From positions 311,479 to 375,478 of the forward strand of contig NW_002476375.1 in assembly GCF_000189635.1 (NCBI RefSeq): DNA of 64,000 nucleotides, read 5' to 3'. The notes below the pieces were generated by a model. That model was not told the DNA's origin, did not search any database, and saw nothing but the letters and a program-made list of their open reading frames with translations. Source of the stretch: Tetrahymena thermophila SB210. Taxonomy: Eukaryota > Ciliophora > Oligohymenophorea > Hymenostomatida > Tetrahymenidae. Within the stretch, counting starts at the first letter, position 1. Each line of letters opens with the position of its first letter. The position numbers and the translations under genes are program-made. This document shows, piece by piece, positions 1-13,000 of the stretch.

Positions 1-147
1 ATCTTTTGCTAATTTAATATTTAATCAGATTCTAAAAATGTTAAATGTTTTTAATTGATTTAAAAATATTTTTGATCATATTTAAAAGATAATGAGTATA
101 TAGACATAATTAAAAATATATCTTCAAATAAAATTAAATTTATCTAG

Positions 148-176
148 TTATTTATTTATTTATTTATTTATTTATT
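148..176. repeat. (TTTA)n simple repeat
   Basis: About seven tandem copies of TTTA just downstream of the first gene's stop codon. It is typical AT-rich low-complexity DNA of this genome, and no function is visible. Confidence 0.9.
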
Positions 177-214
177 TTTTTGATACATTTTATTTATCTG
201 TATACATAATTAAA

Positions 215-904
215 TCAATGAGAATGAACGTGACCATGAGCGGTTATGTTGGCAGCTTATTCTCTGAAGTATTGACATAAACCTCTAGGGCAAATATTGT
301 TGACATCACAAACAGAAGGAACAGTGATGGGATAGAAATCATCTAATCTTCTAGTTTCAGCGAGGAAAACTTCATCATATGAACCTCTTTGGATTTTCAA
401 AAGAGTTCTTTCAAGAGGATTTTCTTCAGTAGTTTCCCAAACAATATTTCTGATATTGGGTAATTCAACGATGAGCCATTGATAAGCTTCTTGACCGTAT
501 AATGTAGTCTTACCCTAGAAAATACTTGTTTAGAGCCAGTGAGGCTTGAGAGCACCACATCCTTATGCTTCATTGCAGCACCAACAGCAATCGTTATCAT
601 CTGGATAGAAAATAAATCTATTTTCACCAACAATAATTTATTCACAAACGTGGTTTGTTTCATTGTATTGTTTGTATCCATTGCAAGTTTAGTCATATTT
701 ACCATTAGATCTGACCAAACGAGTAGAGTAGGTAGTATAATCGTAGTAATAACCTCCAACACTAGTGTGATTTGTAGATCCATAAAAAGTTTCAATAAAA
801 TCTTAAGAGAATTTTAAGGGCCAGACAGGTTTGGCAGGTTCAGGTTCTTCTTGGGATAAAACGAAAGAAACCAAAAGGAATAAACAAATTACTGAAGTTT
901 TCAT
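215..904 (-). CDS. Small secreted cysteine-rich protein
   Basis: A single exon of 229 residues ending at TGA, with five in-frame TAA/TAG codons read as Gln. The start at 904 is chosen because it opens a clear signal peptide (MKTSVICLFLLVSFVLS, residues 1-17). The mature part begins with a Pro/Glu-rich linker, then a Trp/Tyr-rich domain with N-glycosylation sequons (NHT, NET) and a striking DCCWCC motif near residue 107, followed by CGAL and further paired cysteines toward the C-terminus. The protein ends with His-rich GHVHSH. The overall pattern (hydrophobic leader, YYYDY, paired Cys, about 200 residues) recalls ependymin-like or lipid-transfer-like secreted proteins of protists, but that is an impression and not a match I can prove. 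It is probably secreted or vesicular and disulphide-bonded. No introns are needed. Confidence 0.8.
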
Positions 905-3277
905 TTATATTTTTGTTATTTGGGAAATTAATCTTTTTGATTGTTTTTTTAATTATATTTTTATTTAAATTAGGTTTATTTTTTTAAATATTTGAAGCAA
1001 ACATAATTTATCCTTTAATCAATCATCCATTTATCAATCTAATTAGTTATTTTTAATTTCTTTTATTTTATTTAGATTTTGATTTTTCTGATATAGGAGC
1101 ATCAATTTTAATAAAAAAGTAATCTTTCAGATCAGTCCTGAAATTTAAAATCTAATTAATATCTTTTATGAACGAATGAATAATTCTAAAATTAAAATCA
1201 GAATTCCAACTAAGAATAATTTATAAGTAAAATTGGTATTTTGAATTTACTATTTAAAAATCTTAAATCACTTTTTTTAATTAGTAATGTTTTTTTCTCG
1301 ATTTTTTCTTTTAAATACATAAAACTGTAAAACTGTAAAATATTTATTTCTAAAATCTTTAAAATAAAATAAAATAAATAATGTGTTTGACAAAGAACTC
1401 CAATCAAATTTAGAATCTACATTAATATATATTATGACTTCTAAGTTTGGTCTTTCTTTTTGTTTCTTTCTAGTAAAAATTGATAATTTTCTTTTATAAA
1501 TCGTATATTTGATCATAAATTTGTAAGCTAAAGAGAAAAATAATAATCAAAAAATAACTTTTATTTATTTAAATAAAATATTAATCCAGCCAGTTTATTT
1601 TTAAATTTTTTTCTTTATTTTATGTAACTTTAACTCACTTAAAAATTAAATAATTAACTGCTTTCATTTCTAATGTTTTATTGATGCTAAAGATACTAAT
1701 TTTTTAATCCTTAAAATTTACTAAATAGCTATGGAATCAAAAGTAGTTAAAAATAATTTAACATTTTGAAATATCAAAGAGAGATAATAATATTTTTTTT
1801 ATCTTAATATTTTTATAATTTATTTAGTTATTATCATTCTAAATATTTAAAGTGTTACCACAAACTACATTTTAATTACTTGATGTAGTAGTTGCAAAAT
1901 ATAAAGTATATTTGAGTAATAAAACAAAAAATACATTAAAATTTGAAAGATATTATTAAACTCTTTGATAGACTTGTTTGTTGCACAAATTCATTAGAAC
2001 TGATAGTAAGTATTAGGTTTGCAAAATTTATTTATATGTAGAAAATACAATGTTAATTTAAATATTTAAAAGTTAGAGTGTATGATTAAAAATATACAGA
2101 AATTACTTTTGGAACTATGAAAATAAACAAAATTAGATTTTTTTTTGAAAGTAAAAATTTTTTAGAGATTTATTTTTGAATTAACTAATATCCATTTTAA
2201 TTTATCTTCTAAAATTTGTTTGCAAAAAATTCTTTTATAGCATTTCAAATTAATAGTAAGCTGTAACTAAATGATTCGTTTTTGATAGGTAAGGCTTTAT
2301 GTAAAATAATTCAACATAAATTGTTGAGAATTTAAGCGATAAAGTAAATAATTTAGATAAAAATTAATTTAGTATGTTATTTTTTAGATATATTTATTAC
2401 AGATGAAGAAGAAATTTAAGATATATTGTCATTAATTTATCAATTACCTGCTCTTTAAGAAATTTGGTTCGATTTAATGTATTTATTTCTATTATTTAAA
2501 TCTAAAACATTAATAAATTTATTTATTTATTTCTTAGTCTAAGTATATACTTAAAAATATCATTTAGATAATATTTTTTAGCCTTTTCAAATAGAATTAT
2601 CCCTCATACCCATCAGATTATATTTAAAAATGTAAGGCAAAATTATAGATCCAAAAAAATAATTAATTTTTAAAAAATAAGACATATTAAAATGTAGAGT
2701 AACTAAAAAATTTAATCAATTTTCCAAAATATATATTAATTTTAAATTAAATTAATAAATTTAAGCCACCCAATCCATCCATCCATCAAGCCAATCTAAT
2801 TAATTCTTCATCTACTAAATAAAGAGTAAAAACATCAAAAAAAATTTTGATAAATTATGCAAAGGCGAAATATTGAGAATATTCTTTACTTTCATAAATA
2901 TTTAGCTTACTACAAAAAATTCATAAATAATTAAATATATTCTAAATTAATTAGGACTTAAAAAATATATAATAAAAAAGTATTTAAAACTTCATCCAAA
3001 GCGGCTTTTCATTAAAATACTTAAAAATAGACACTTCTATGTAGGTAGAATGAACAAACTAACATTTAATTTAATTATTTTTAAATAAAGATATCAGGAA
3101 TTAATCAATATTCTTCCATAACATTAAGAGCCGAATACCAATTTAAAGGGGCTTTCTTTAAATTTATGGTAACTTATCATAAAAAAATTAATTTTAGAAA
3201 TAATTTGAATTAATTTTTTAAATAAAATTAAATAAAAAATTTCATATTTTAAAATAGTTTGTAAATACTGTAAATCC
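905..3277. other. AT-rich intergenic DNA
   Basis: Mostly A/T with no long TGA-free frame of coding composition. One short stretch near 2400-2480 (plus strand) reads as an acidic peptide beginning DEEEIQDILSL and is followed by a possible GT...AG intron and a TGA-free frame to about 2871. This is too short and too AT-rich to call a gene. Confidence 0.6.
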
Positions 3278-3974
3278 TCATTATATTTATTTATACTTTT
3301 TTAATATAAAGGCTGATGTTTTAAATTTATTAGATTTGTATTAATTGAAGGAAGATAATTAAGTTATATTTTTAAAAAAGCTGAGGTTAGAATTTGGAAA
3401 AATATGACATTTTTTGCTTAAATCTCTCAAATATTAAATTTGAAGCTTGGTTTTACCTATCAACGAGATTTGTTGCTCATATATTTAGTTTGGTAGAGTG
3501 TCTCTGCTTTGTAAACTATTTTTTTGATAATATTTTAATCTCCAACTCTTTTTGGGCAATTTTTGAGTATGGATCTTCATTTCATCATCTAGTATAGCTT
3601 TAGACATATCTTCATCCTTGTGTGAGAGAATATTTCATCATTTATAGTTTATGGAATTGAGAAAGGTGAGGTATTTTCTCTATTTTATCAAAAACTATGA
3701 TATTATTTTTAATCATCCATTTTCTGATGTTTTATAGGGATTATTTTATTTTAAGCTCGTTTTTGATAATTTAGCTATAAAATAATATGCAAAATCAATA
3801 AAAATCTTGATTTTTTTTGTCATATTGTTGAGTCCAGAACTTCATTTATGAGATCTTTTATTAAAAGTGAGATTCCTTTCTTAAGTTTTGAAACAACATA
3901 TTATCCTGATCTTTGGGTGTAAGGTGTAGTAGCTTGTATTCTTCTGTGAATTTCTTTACAATTATTTATGTCAC
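3278..3974 (-). pseudogene. Possible decayed gene or unresolved small gene
   Basis: Two minus-strand frames here have coding-like content. Bases 3795-3974 read as 59 residues ending at TGA, preceded by a TTTTCAG that could be a 3' splice site. Bases 3278-3607 read as 109 residues starting MSKAILDDEMKIHTQKLPKK, rich in Lys/Gln and with mixed codons. The 190 bases between are AT-only and contain no clear splice pair joining the two frames. I do not recognise the product. It may be a relic, or a small gene whose introns I cannot place. The 67-codon ATG frame on the opposite strand (3394-3597) is a shadow of this. Confidence 0.3.
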
Positions 3975-4570
3975 TCTGAAAAAGTACCAATATACGCTAT
4001 TATTTAATTATTTGGGTGTCTTCATGCTTGGATTACTTCACCATTTTTATTGTAATGAAATTTGCAATTTTTAAATAATTAAAAAATGTACCTAAATTAT
4101 TTCTAAATAAAAATAATTAAACAAGGTATCCAATTTTTTCTTCTTTGTATTATGGAAATAAATTGACCTTTAATTAAGTTAAATAATAAATTTTCCATAA
4201 ATAATTACATGTAATATTAAAGTGAGGTCAGAGATCAAAAAAATTAAAATATTGGTTTTTTAGCAAGAAAAATAGTATCTAGAAAACATTAGGAGAATTA
4301 TGTAAAATCACAATTAATGGATTTGAAAATAGTTAATTAAATGTTTACTCTTTATCAAAAAAATTTCTTAGTTCAAAAAATAGATAAATAAATGTCAAAT
4401 CCTAATTTTAAAATTAAATAATTATTTGTTTTTTTATATGAATTTACAAAGTTAAATAAAAGCAAAATATAAGCTGAATAGTGTCTAAAAAAACATTAAA
4501 ATATCGAAAGGAACTTCTTAAGAGCGAATATTTGTATAAGGATATAATTTAAGTAAAAAATGATTTATTT
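3975..4570. other. AT-rich intergenic DNA
   Basis: I see nothing coding here. It contains the downstream flank of the first amine oxidase gene and short homopolymer A/T runs. Confidence 0.6.
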
Positions 4571-5908
4571 TCATTTGCTATATAGTTATATAATCCTTTA
4601 AGCCTCCCTAATTCCGGTATCTAATGCTCCATTTATTGTTGCAAAATATTTAGGATCAGTTGCTTCTCCTGCAAAGAATAATTAATTATTAACAGGCTAG
4701 GCTAAAACACTTCTATAAGAGCCCAAATTAAGAGATGGATAGGAATAAATACCCTCAATATACTTTGTTGTATTGTAATCTGTCCAAATATAATCTAACA
4801 ACAAATCTTCAACATTTTTCTTTACTTTAAATATTTATTACAATTTATTGAATAATTCACTCATCATGTATTTGCGCTTATTTGGATCATTCATATCAAT
4901 AGAAGTTTATCCAGAAATTAAGGCACACAAAACAAAACTAGCTTTACTGCGATGATAAGAACAATTCCATATTAATCCTATTTAAGTTCTTAGAATTAAA
5001 GAATAAGTGTCAGAAGGCCAGAATCTTTCTTTGAATTTCATATGCAACTTTCCTCCCTTTCCCATTTACAAAAGCTAAATTGCTTTTTGTTTCTCTTATG
5101 ATAAAGGTGGAATGAAGTTTATAGAGTTATTTTTTAGTTAAGAAACTGGAATAGTAACTACAACATGGTCGGCTTTATATTCGTTACCAAATGAATCACA
5201 TACAACTACTCCATTATTTTGAAGTTAATTTGTTTAAATTGCTATGTAATTAACTGGTGTGTTGTATTTTACTAAGGGAAGAACAGTAGCAAAAGCACGC
5301 TCAATCACATCAAAATGAGACATATTTGTAACTATAAAATTCTTTTCATCATACTCCCATCTTTACTCATGCTCAGCATAGCCCTTAATAGACAAATCTT
5401 TTAACGTAGATCCATACTCTGTTGCTAACTCCATTTCATAAAATTAAAACAATTTTTGATCAACATTCTTAATTTTAAAATATTCTAAGATTGGCATATC
5501 GTCACAAAGAAGATTTTTTTCTTCCTCTTTCATTATAGAGTTATAGAATTTTTCTAATTTGTATTTTTCATAAAAATCATCTTCTTCAATCAAAACTCCA
5601 TTACCTTTTTAAATATCTTCTCCTTTTATTCCAATATCCTCAATAAATGAGTCAAAATTAGAGTCAGGTTCACAATTAGCGCCAACTTATTTTGCTAATT
5701 TGTAGTATTTAGTAGGGAGATGAATTTCTTCAGCTCCAGTTTCAATAGGAAAGTCAGCAAATGTTGTATTTTTAGAAATTCTTCCACCGTGGATATTACG
5801 AGCTTCTAAAATTAAAACAGAAAACCCATTTTTTTAAAGTTCATTAGCACAACCAAGGCCAGCTATTCCAGAGCCAACAATAATTACTTTCTTTTAATTT
5901 TAATCCAT
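4571..5908 (-). CDS. Flavin-containing amine oxidase, copy 1
   Basis: A single exon of 445 residues with many TAA/TAG codons read as Gln and a TGA stop. The N-terminus carries a Rossmann FAD-binding site, VIIVGSGIAGLGCA (residues 8-21, GxGxxG), followed by the ILEAR..HGGR box (residues 33-43) and TGAEEIH, as in monoamine/polyamine oxidases and amino acid oxidases. Near the C-terminus FFAGEAT and INGA match the second FAD-contact motif of this superfamily. The length fits a polyamine or L-amino-acid oxidase. It probably uses O2 to oxidise an amine, releasing an aldehyde and H2O2. I see no signal peptide or C-terminal targeting tripeptide, so it may be cytosolic. The start codon sits directly before the FAD motif. 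The next gene upstream (7258-8601) is a close paralogue in the same orientation. The substrate is not predictable. Confidence 0.92.
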
Positions 5909-7257
5909 TTATTTATTTATTTTTTTATATGATTTATTATTTTAAAATTTGCAATTACATTAAATTAGAAATTCAATTGATTATCCTTTAAAGTTAGATT
6001 TTTTGATAACCACTCTTTATAAAAGATTTTTAGACGAGTTATGATTAATTTTTAAATCACATTCAAGTCTACAATATTATTAATTTATATTTTAGTAAAT
6101 AGTAAATCTTAAAAATTATCATAAAACATTTTTATAATAAATAATATCACTGCTTATGAATTAAGGATCCCTAAATTTTGATGAAAAAAATAATAAAATT
6201 TAAAAAAATAAATTCGTTGATAAGTTAAAATTTTTTATATTTAAATAGGTATTTTTCAAACTTCAAATAATCCTTAAATTAAAATTAAAATTGTGTAAGT
6301 TTAATTATACATAAAGAAAAAAAATAGAATATAAATTATTTGTTTTTTTAATTTATAGACTTTGAAAAGGATATATTTCAAACAATATTTAATCTATTTT
6401 AATCAATAAATTAACATTTAGAAATTAAAAGGAATAAATTAATTGTTTTTATCAATTGTAAAATGGTTAATTTACTCAATTTCTACTGTAATCTAAATTT
6501 ATAAATCAATTGATTAGTTGGCAAGATATATTATTCTTTATTAGAATAGATCAAAAAATATATAGACTTATACTTATCGTAAGCTTAATTTATTTAAATT
6601 ATTCAAACATTCAAAATTTTTTTGTAACTCAAAAAAGTTTAAAAAATGATTTTATTTAGATTGTATCATAAATCATAATTCTCTCTAATCAAATTCCCAA
6701 TTTTCAAAAATTAAGATTTAATTTTACTTACTTTTCTATTCGTTTCCTAAAAAATCCATCAATAGTTTTAAGTAATCTAAATATTTTTTGATTCTGTGAA
6801 AATCTTATTTGGTAAATTTACAATTTAGCTCAAATATCTTCTGATCAATTATGAACAAAAATATTAATTTTCCTAAAATTAGTTCCATTTTACAATAAAT
6901 TAGGTTTTCTTAAATCATAAAGATAAGAATAGTTATCAATTTATATTTTATATATTTTTAACAGAATTTCATATTTATTCAAAAATTAAAGCAATAGTAT
7001 GTATCTTAAATATTTCATAAAAAAATTGTTAAATATAAACTAATAAATTCAATAACAAATAACTAAGATAAAAATTTAATATGAATTCTTCAATTAAGAT
7101 TAAAAAACTATAGATTGAATTATTGAGCATATCAAAAAAAATATTCTGTAAAAAATTGTTAGAATTTGAAATTATTTCTGAAAAGTTAAATGAAAACCAC
7201 AAAAAAACAAAAATAAATATTTGTTTTCAAATAAAATTTTATTTAGAATTGTTACAT
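5909..7257. other. AT-rich spacer between duplicated oxidase genes
   Basis: About 1.35 kb of A/T-rich DNA between the two paralogues. No coding frame or conserved block between the copies was noticed by eye outside the genes. Confidence 0.6.
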
Positions 7258-8601
7258 TCATTTTTTATATAATGAAATTATTTTTTAGGCTTCTCTTACA
7301 CCGCTGTCTAAGGCACCATTTATGGTTGCATAATACAAGGGCTCTGTTGCTTCTCCTGCAAAAAATATCTAATTATTTACGGGCTAAGCTAAAATATTTC
7401 TAAATAACCCTAAATTAAGAGATGGGTAGGTATAGGTTCCTTCAATATATTTCATTGTATTGAAATCAGTCCAAATATAATCTTCCAATAACTCCTCGAC
7501 ATTCTTTTTTAATTTGAATACTTACTGAAGTTTGACAAATAATTCACTCATCAATTATTTGCGCTTGTTAGGATCATTCATATCGATTGAAGCCTATCCA
7601 GATATCAAAGCACATAATACTAAACTCTTTTTACTACGATGGTAAGAACAGTTCCATACTAATCCTATTTATGTTCTTAGAACTACTGCATAGTAATCAC
7701 TAGGCCAAAATTTTTCTTTAAATTTCATATGCAACTTTCCTCCTTTACCCATTTACAAAAGTTGAATTGCTCTCTACTTCTCCTATGACAAAGGTGGAAC
7801 AAAGTTTATTGATCCATTTTTAAGCTGAGAAACTGGAACAGTCACAACAACATGATCAGCTTTGTATTCATTTCCATACGCATCAACTAAAGTAACTCCA
7901 TTGCTTTGATTTTGAAGCTAATTAGTTTATATTGCTATATAATTGATTGGAGTGTTGTATTTTACAAATGGTAGAACAGTTGAGAAAGCACGATCGACGA
8001 CATCAAAATGAGACATATTAGTTATTACATATCTTTTTTCTTCATATTCCCAATTCAATTCATGTTCTGCATAACCCTTTATAGACATTTCTTGAAGAGT
8101 TGAGCCATACTCATTTGCGAGTACTGTTTCATAAAATTATATCAATCTATCATCAATTTGCTTAAACTTAAAATATTCTAAGATAGACATATCATCTTTA
8201 AGAAATTTCTTTTCTTCTTCTTTTAATATAGATTTATAAAATTTTTCTATCTTATATTTATCATAAAAATCCTCTTCATCAATAAGAATTCCACTACCCA
8301 TAGATAAGTCTTCTCCTTTTTTAGGAAGATCTTCAATGTAAGAATTAAAGTCTGAATCAGATTCACATTTAGCTCCTACTTCTTTTGCTATCTTGTAATA
8401 CTTTGTTGGTAAATGAATTTCTTCAGCCCCAGTCTCTATTGGAAAATCAGCAAAAGTAGAATTTTTCGATATTCTTCCTCCATGAATATGACGAGCTTCT
8501 AAAATTTGAACTGTAAATCCATTTTTTAAAAGTTCATAAGCGCAACTAAGACCAGAAATACCTGAGCCTACTACAATTACTGTCTTTTAGATTCTTTCCA
8601 T
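7258..8601 (-). CDS. Flavin-containing amine oxidase, copy 2
   Basis: A single exon of 447 residues that aligns end to end with the gene at 4571-5908, roughly 70-75% identical by eye, with a two-residue insertion in the middle (around NQSNG). It keeps the FAD motif VIVVGSGISGLSCA, ILEARHIHGGR, TGAEEIHLP and C-terminal FFAGEAT. Differences are spread evenly and are mostly conservative, with no frameshift or internal TGA, so both copies look functional. The tandem, same-strand arrangement with intronless structure indicates local duplication. It is likely a polyamine- or amino-acid-type oxidase. Divergence of surface loops would allow different substrates or expression, but nothing in the sequence decides this. 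Confidence 0.92.
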
Positions 8602-10051
8602 TTTAATTTAAAATAATTATTTATATTAAATATTAAAGTTGTTTGTTTTTGCAGGTTTAAAGAGTAAAAAATTGACTTTCCTTTATTTTTAATATATGAG
8701 TCTTATGTAATCTTAATTCGCTCACCAATCATTCCTGATATAAATAAATCTTAAAAAATGTATTAGGGTATGTATATAGAAATAAGTTTATAATAGAAAA
8801 AGTGAAAGTATTTCAAAAATTTAGCGTAATTATAATAATAAATTTACCATTTTGAAAATGCTTTATGAGTTATAAAATTGAGCTGAAAAATAAATAATAA
8901 ATTATTAATAAAATCAATTTATTAAAGCATCTCTTAATAAATTTGTTTATTTTAATATTGAGTATTAAGTAAAATATTTCACTAACAATCTAATACCTGA
9001 AAAGTTATTTATAGTGATGAAAATCTTATAAGACAAGGTTATTTACGAATTTTACTTTTGATATCTAAAAATATATTAAAATGAGGTTACTCGATTTTCA
9101 ATTAATTAAATTATAGTGAAAATTGATTTATTTAATTTATTTTTTAGAAGTAAAAGTGAGCCCCTAAAAAAAATATTTACAATTCTTTTAAATTATGTTC
9201 TATTTTTTAATTTCCAAAATTTATTTTTAGATTTTTCTTTTCTTTCAAATTCAATTTCAAAATGTAAGTTAAATATTTAATCTATAATTGGATAGATAGA
9301 TAGATATATACACATTTTTATTATAATATTAATTTATGCACAAATTTTAAATTTTATAAAATCTATTTTTAATATTAAAAATTCTACATTTATTTTGATC
9401 TCAAAATATTTATATATTGATAATCCTCAATTTTGAATCTCAATTTTTCACATAAAAAATTTTCACTCTAAATTTACTAACAGAATTAAATAATTTTTAA
9501 CATTCACGTAAATAAGTTTTAATAAAAAAAAACCTACAGTTAATGAATATGTATACACTAATGATACAAATTGAGTATTGAAAGCTTGAAATTTAATTTA
9601 ATTTAATTTTATTTAAATTTCAACTAGGCTTAATGCTTTCAACATTTTCTAGTTAAACTAGAGTCAGTACATCAGTGCTTTATCTTTTATACTTTTCTTA
9701 AGTGTTGTTATTATCAGCTTATTATTATTTTTTTTTAAACAAACGGTATATATATATGCATGTGATAGCTATTATTATGCATATTGGAAAGAAAATTGCA
9801 ACATATAGAGCATCGTTATTCTTTTGTAGAATTATCTATATTTCTTTTATAAATATTCATTAATTTAAAGAAAAAATATAAAATATCATTATTTAAAATC
9901 CCAAAAACAGCTTTTTAAAAATACTATTTATTTTTTATTAGCAGAAGATACTTTTTTGTATTAAAAATACTCCTCTTGATTTTTATATCTTAAAAAGATT
10001 AAAATTTATTGCATTTAGTAATTTTTTTGAAAAAAATAAAAATAATAGGAC
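8602..10051. other. AT-rich intergenic DNA
   Basis: No gene seen. It includes a short GATA run at 9291-9306 and an inverted repeat ctagttaaactag near 9650. It is upstream of oxidase copy 2 and downstream of the Cys-rich gene, so it holds the promoter of the former, which I cannot delimit. Confidence 0.55.
9291..9306. repeat. (GATA)4 simple repeat
   Basis: Four tandem GATA units in intergenic DNA. Confidence 0.85.
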
Positions 10052-13000
10052 TCAAATAAAAAAAAAGAAAAAATATATTAATTTTTTACATTCCAAACAG
10101 TCTTCTAAATCAGGTCCAACACATCCTTTGGTACACTCTTACCTGCAAGGCTAACAGATTCTTTGTATGTCAGGATAGGTGTTAAGAGGACAAGAAAGGA
10201 GACATTAGTTTTATTCAAAAACATAGCTACTTTTTTCACATTTAGTACAATTAGAAGGACCATCTTTACACTCTTCACATTCTTTATCACATTTCAAGCA
10301 TTTTAGCACTCCATTTAAATTTGTTGAGTAAAATCCTACAGAGCAAGTTTATATGCACTACCCTTGCTGCAAAAAAAATCCATTTTAGCATTTAGAACAA
10401 TAAAAAATATGATTGCTACATGATTCACAGTTTTTATCAATACAATTTATACACTGATTTTTTGAAGTGTCTTAGAAATACCCAGCAGGACAGCTGCTTA
10501 GACATTTGTTTTGAAACAAAAAATAACCATTTAAACATTATATGCAAAAATCTTCTTTTTCAAGACACTAGCTACAATTATTAATACACTTTTAGCATTG
10601 AATTATATTGTCTAAATATGTTTCATAAAAGCCTTTTGGGCATTTAGCCTCACATTAACCTTTTACTAAAACTAAGGCAAGTTCACATTATATACATATG
10701 ATATCTTTTGGATTTTCATCACTATTTTAACAGATTCTACAAGTATCAGGACATTTTCTGCATTGCAAATCATCAGCACTTTTATCAATAAAATACCCTT
10801 CCTATGGGCATTTCTAATAACAATTATGATCTATTAAGAATTCATTATTATTACAGCTCGTACATTTATATGGTGTTTAAACACAATTTTTGCACCTATA
10901 TTAATCACAGGGAGAGCAGCCTCCTGAAGCATCTTAAAAGAACCCCTATTTGCACTCATCATAGCATTCCCCTTCAAATAGAATTTTTGAATAATCTGCA
11001 CACTTAGTGCAAAATGCTTTTTAATCTTTACACTCCTTACAAATTGATTTGTCACATTCAAGACAATTCAAAATATCATTTACTTTTATTGAAAAAAACC
11101 CACTTGGGCATTCTTCTAAGCAAATATTGTTATGTAATATAGGATTAATTTAAGGACATGATGTACATTTATCCTTATTTTATTCACATTCTAAACAACT
11201 TTCACTACAAGACAAACACTCATTAGTTGAACTATGTTTAAAATACCCTGCTTTACATTTGTTGCATTGAAAGCTAGAAGGTCCAAAGCAACCTTTTTCT
11301 TGATCACAACTATTATCGCATTCTTCACATTTATTTAGCCTGTTAAAATGGCCTGGAGGGCATTTATCGCACTTCATAAATAAGATTTCACCGTTTTGAT
11401 AGGACTATTAAGTGCAAGTGTTGCATACCATACCTTTACTTCCACGAACTATTGTTTAAGTTTCACATTCTAAACAATTTTCTTAACACTTTATACATTT
11501 ATTTGAAGTTCCTTCATATCCGTATCCAGGTTAACATAGTTCATTTCTAGATAGCACATTATCTACAGCTTTTATACATAAATTCTTGAATAGACTATAA
11601 TTTTCAGAACATGAAGTACAATCAAAAAAAGATTATCCTACACAAGTTTGGCACTCAGTTGAGCATTTTTAACAATTTCCTTAAAAACTTATTTCTCCAT
11701 CAGTGCATTTTTTACCTACGCTGTCAATCTTATGTGATTGTAAAACATTACAGTTGTCTTATGAATCACAATTCTGGCAGCCCTCGAAGCATTGTTAGCA
11801 CTGATTATTGCTATAGAATTCATTTTGGTTACAAGTGTCTACGCATTTACCACTATCCACTTTAAAAGTCTCATAACATTCCAAGCATGATTACTTATTT
11901 TCACATACCTTGCATCCATATCCGCATTAAATGTATTAATTTTATCCTCCATTCAATTGCTCTAGATAAAAGCTATAAGTATTTTGAAATTTATTTTTAC
12001 AAACGAAGCCTAGCTTATTTTAATTGTCAGAACAAGATTAGACACATTCATTTGTAGATAAATTTAAAAATTAGCCAATATCGCAAAGCTCAAATGATAT
12101 TTCTAATTGAGTTAGAGTATTAAGTTATTTCCATTCTATAGATATCAAATTTTAATTTGGAAATCTATTCAAACTAATTCCTTTTTTTGAAAAAGATTTT
12201 GAACCTTCTACAAAGCTGATAGTTTTTTCATTTGAATTATTTAGGATTGTGGCTGTTATTTTCTTAATTGCTTGGGATAAATTTTAAATGAAAAATCTGT
12301 ATCTATTTGATTTCCTATTTTACTTTAAAGATGTAATTTACAATTACAGGTTTTAGACATCATAAATCACATTTTTGTCTTCAGCTGATCTGAAAGAAAT
12401 TGTGTTATATTTATACCTAATAATTTGCATTTTAGAGTCACTAGCTTCAAAAATATAATCTTCATTGTTCGAAATATACATTTTATAGACCGGTTGCACT
12501 TCTTAAGCAAATTATACATTGATAACTTACAAATAAAATGGATTATAATCTAAGTGATATCCACTATTTAAATAATTAATCTGTTATATTTATAGAAATT
12601 CATTCCTCTAGTTATACTCTTCAATATAAAATAATTATTTAGTATCTACTATATTTAAATTTACTTAAATACTTTCTACATTAAATATAGGTTTCTTTTA
12701 GTTTAAATAAAAATTTTCATTTTCTAGAAAAGTTGATTTGTCTGCAATGAAATTATTGGCTTCTAACAAAAATGCAAAGGCCTCTGTTTCCGAACTTTGA
12801 GGATTTTATTTTTCAACATATTTATCTAAGAAATCAGGCTAACTCATAACACTATGAGTATACCCTATGAAAGTATTTTTAGATAGAAAAGAGGAAGATC
12901 CAAATTTTTAGTTTAAAATTCTTGATTAGAGAGATGGAACCAAAATAGGACTTTTAACAATTCCATTACAAAGAAAAGTATTCTCAGAGAGATAAAGCAA

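Noticed and set aside
539-817. Plus-strand ATG frame of 92 codons
   Set aside because: It is antisense to the secreted protein gene at 215-904, which has a signal peptide and reads through TAA/TAG to TGA.
11180-11377. 65-residue stand-alone Cys-rich ORF
   Set aside because: It is only a piece of the 1384-residue furin-like protein between two TAA codons that encode Gln here.
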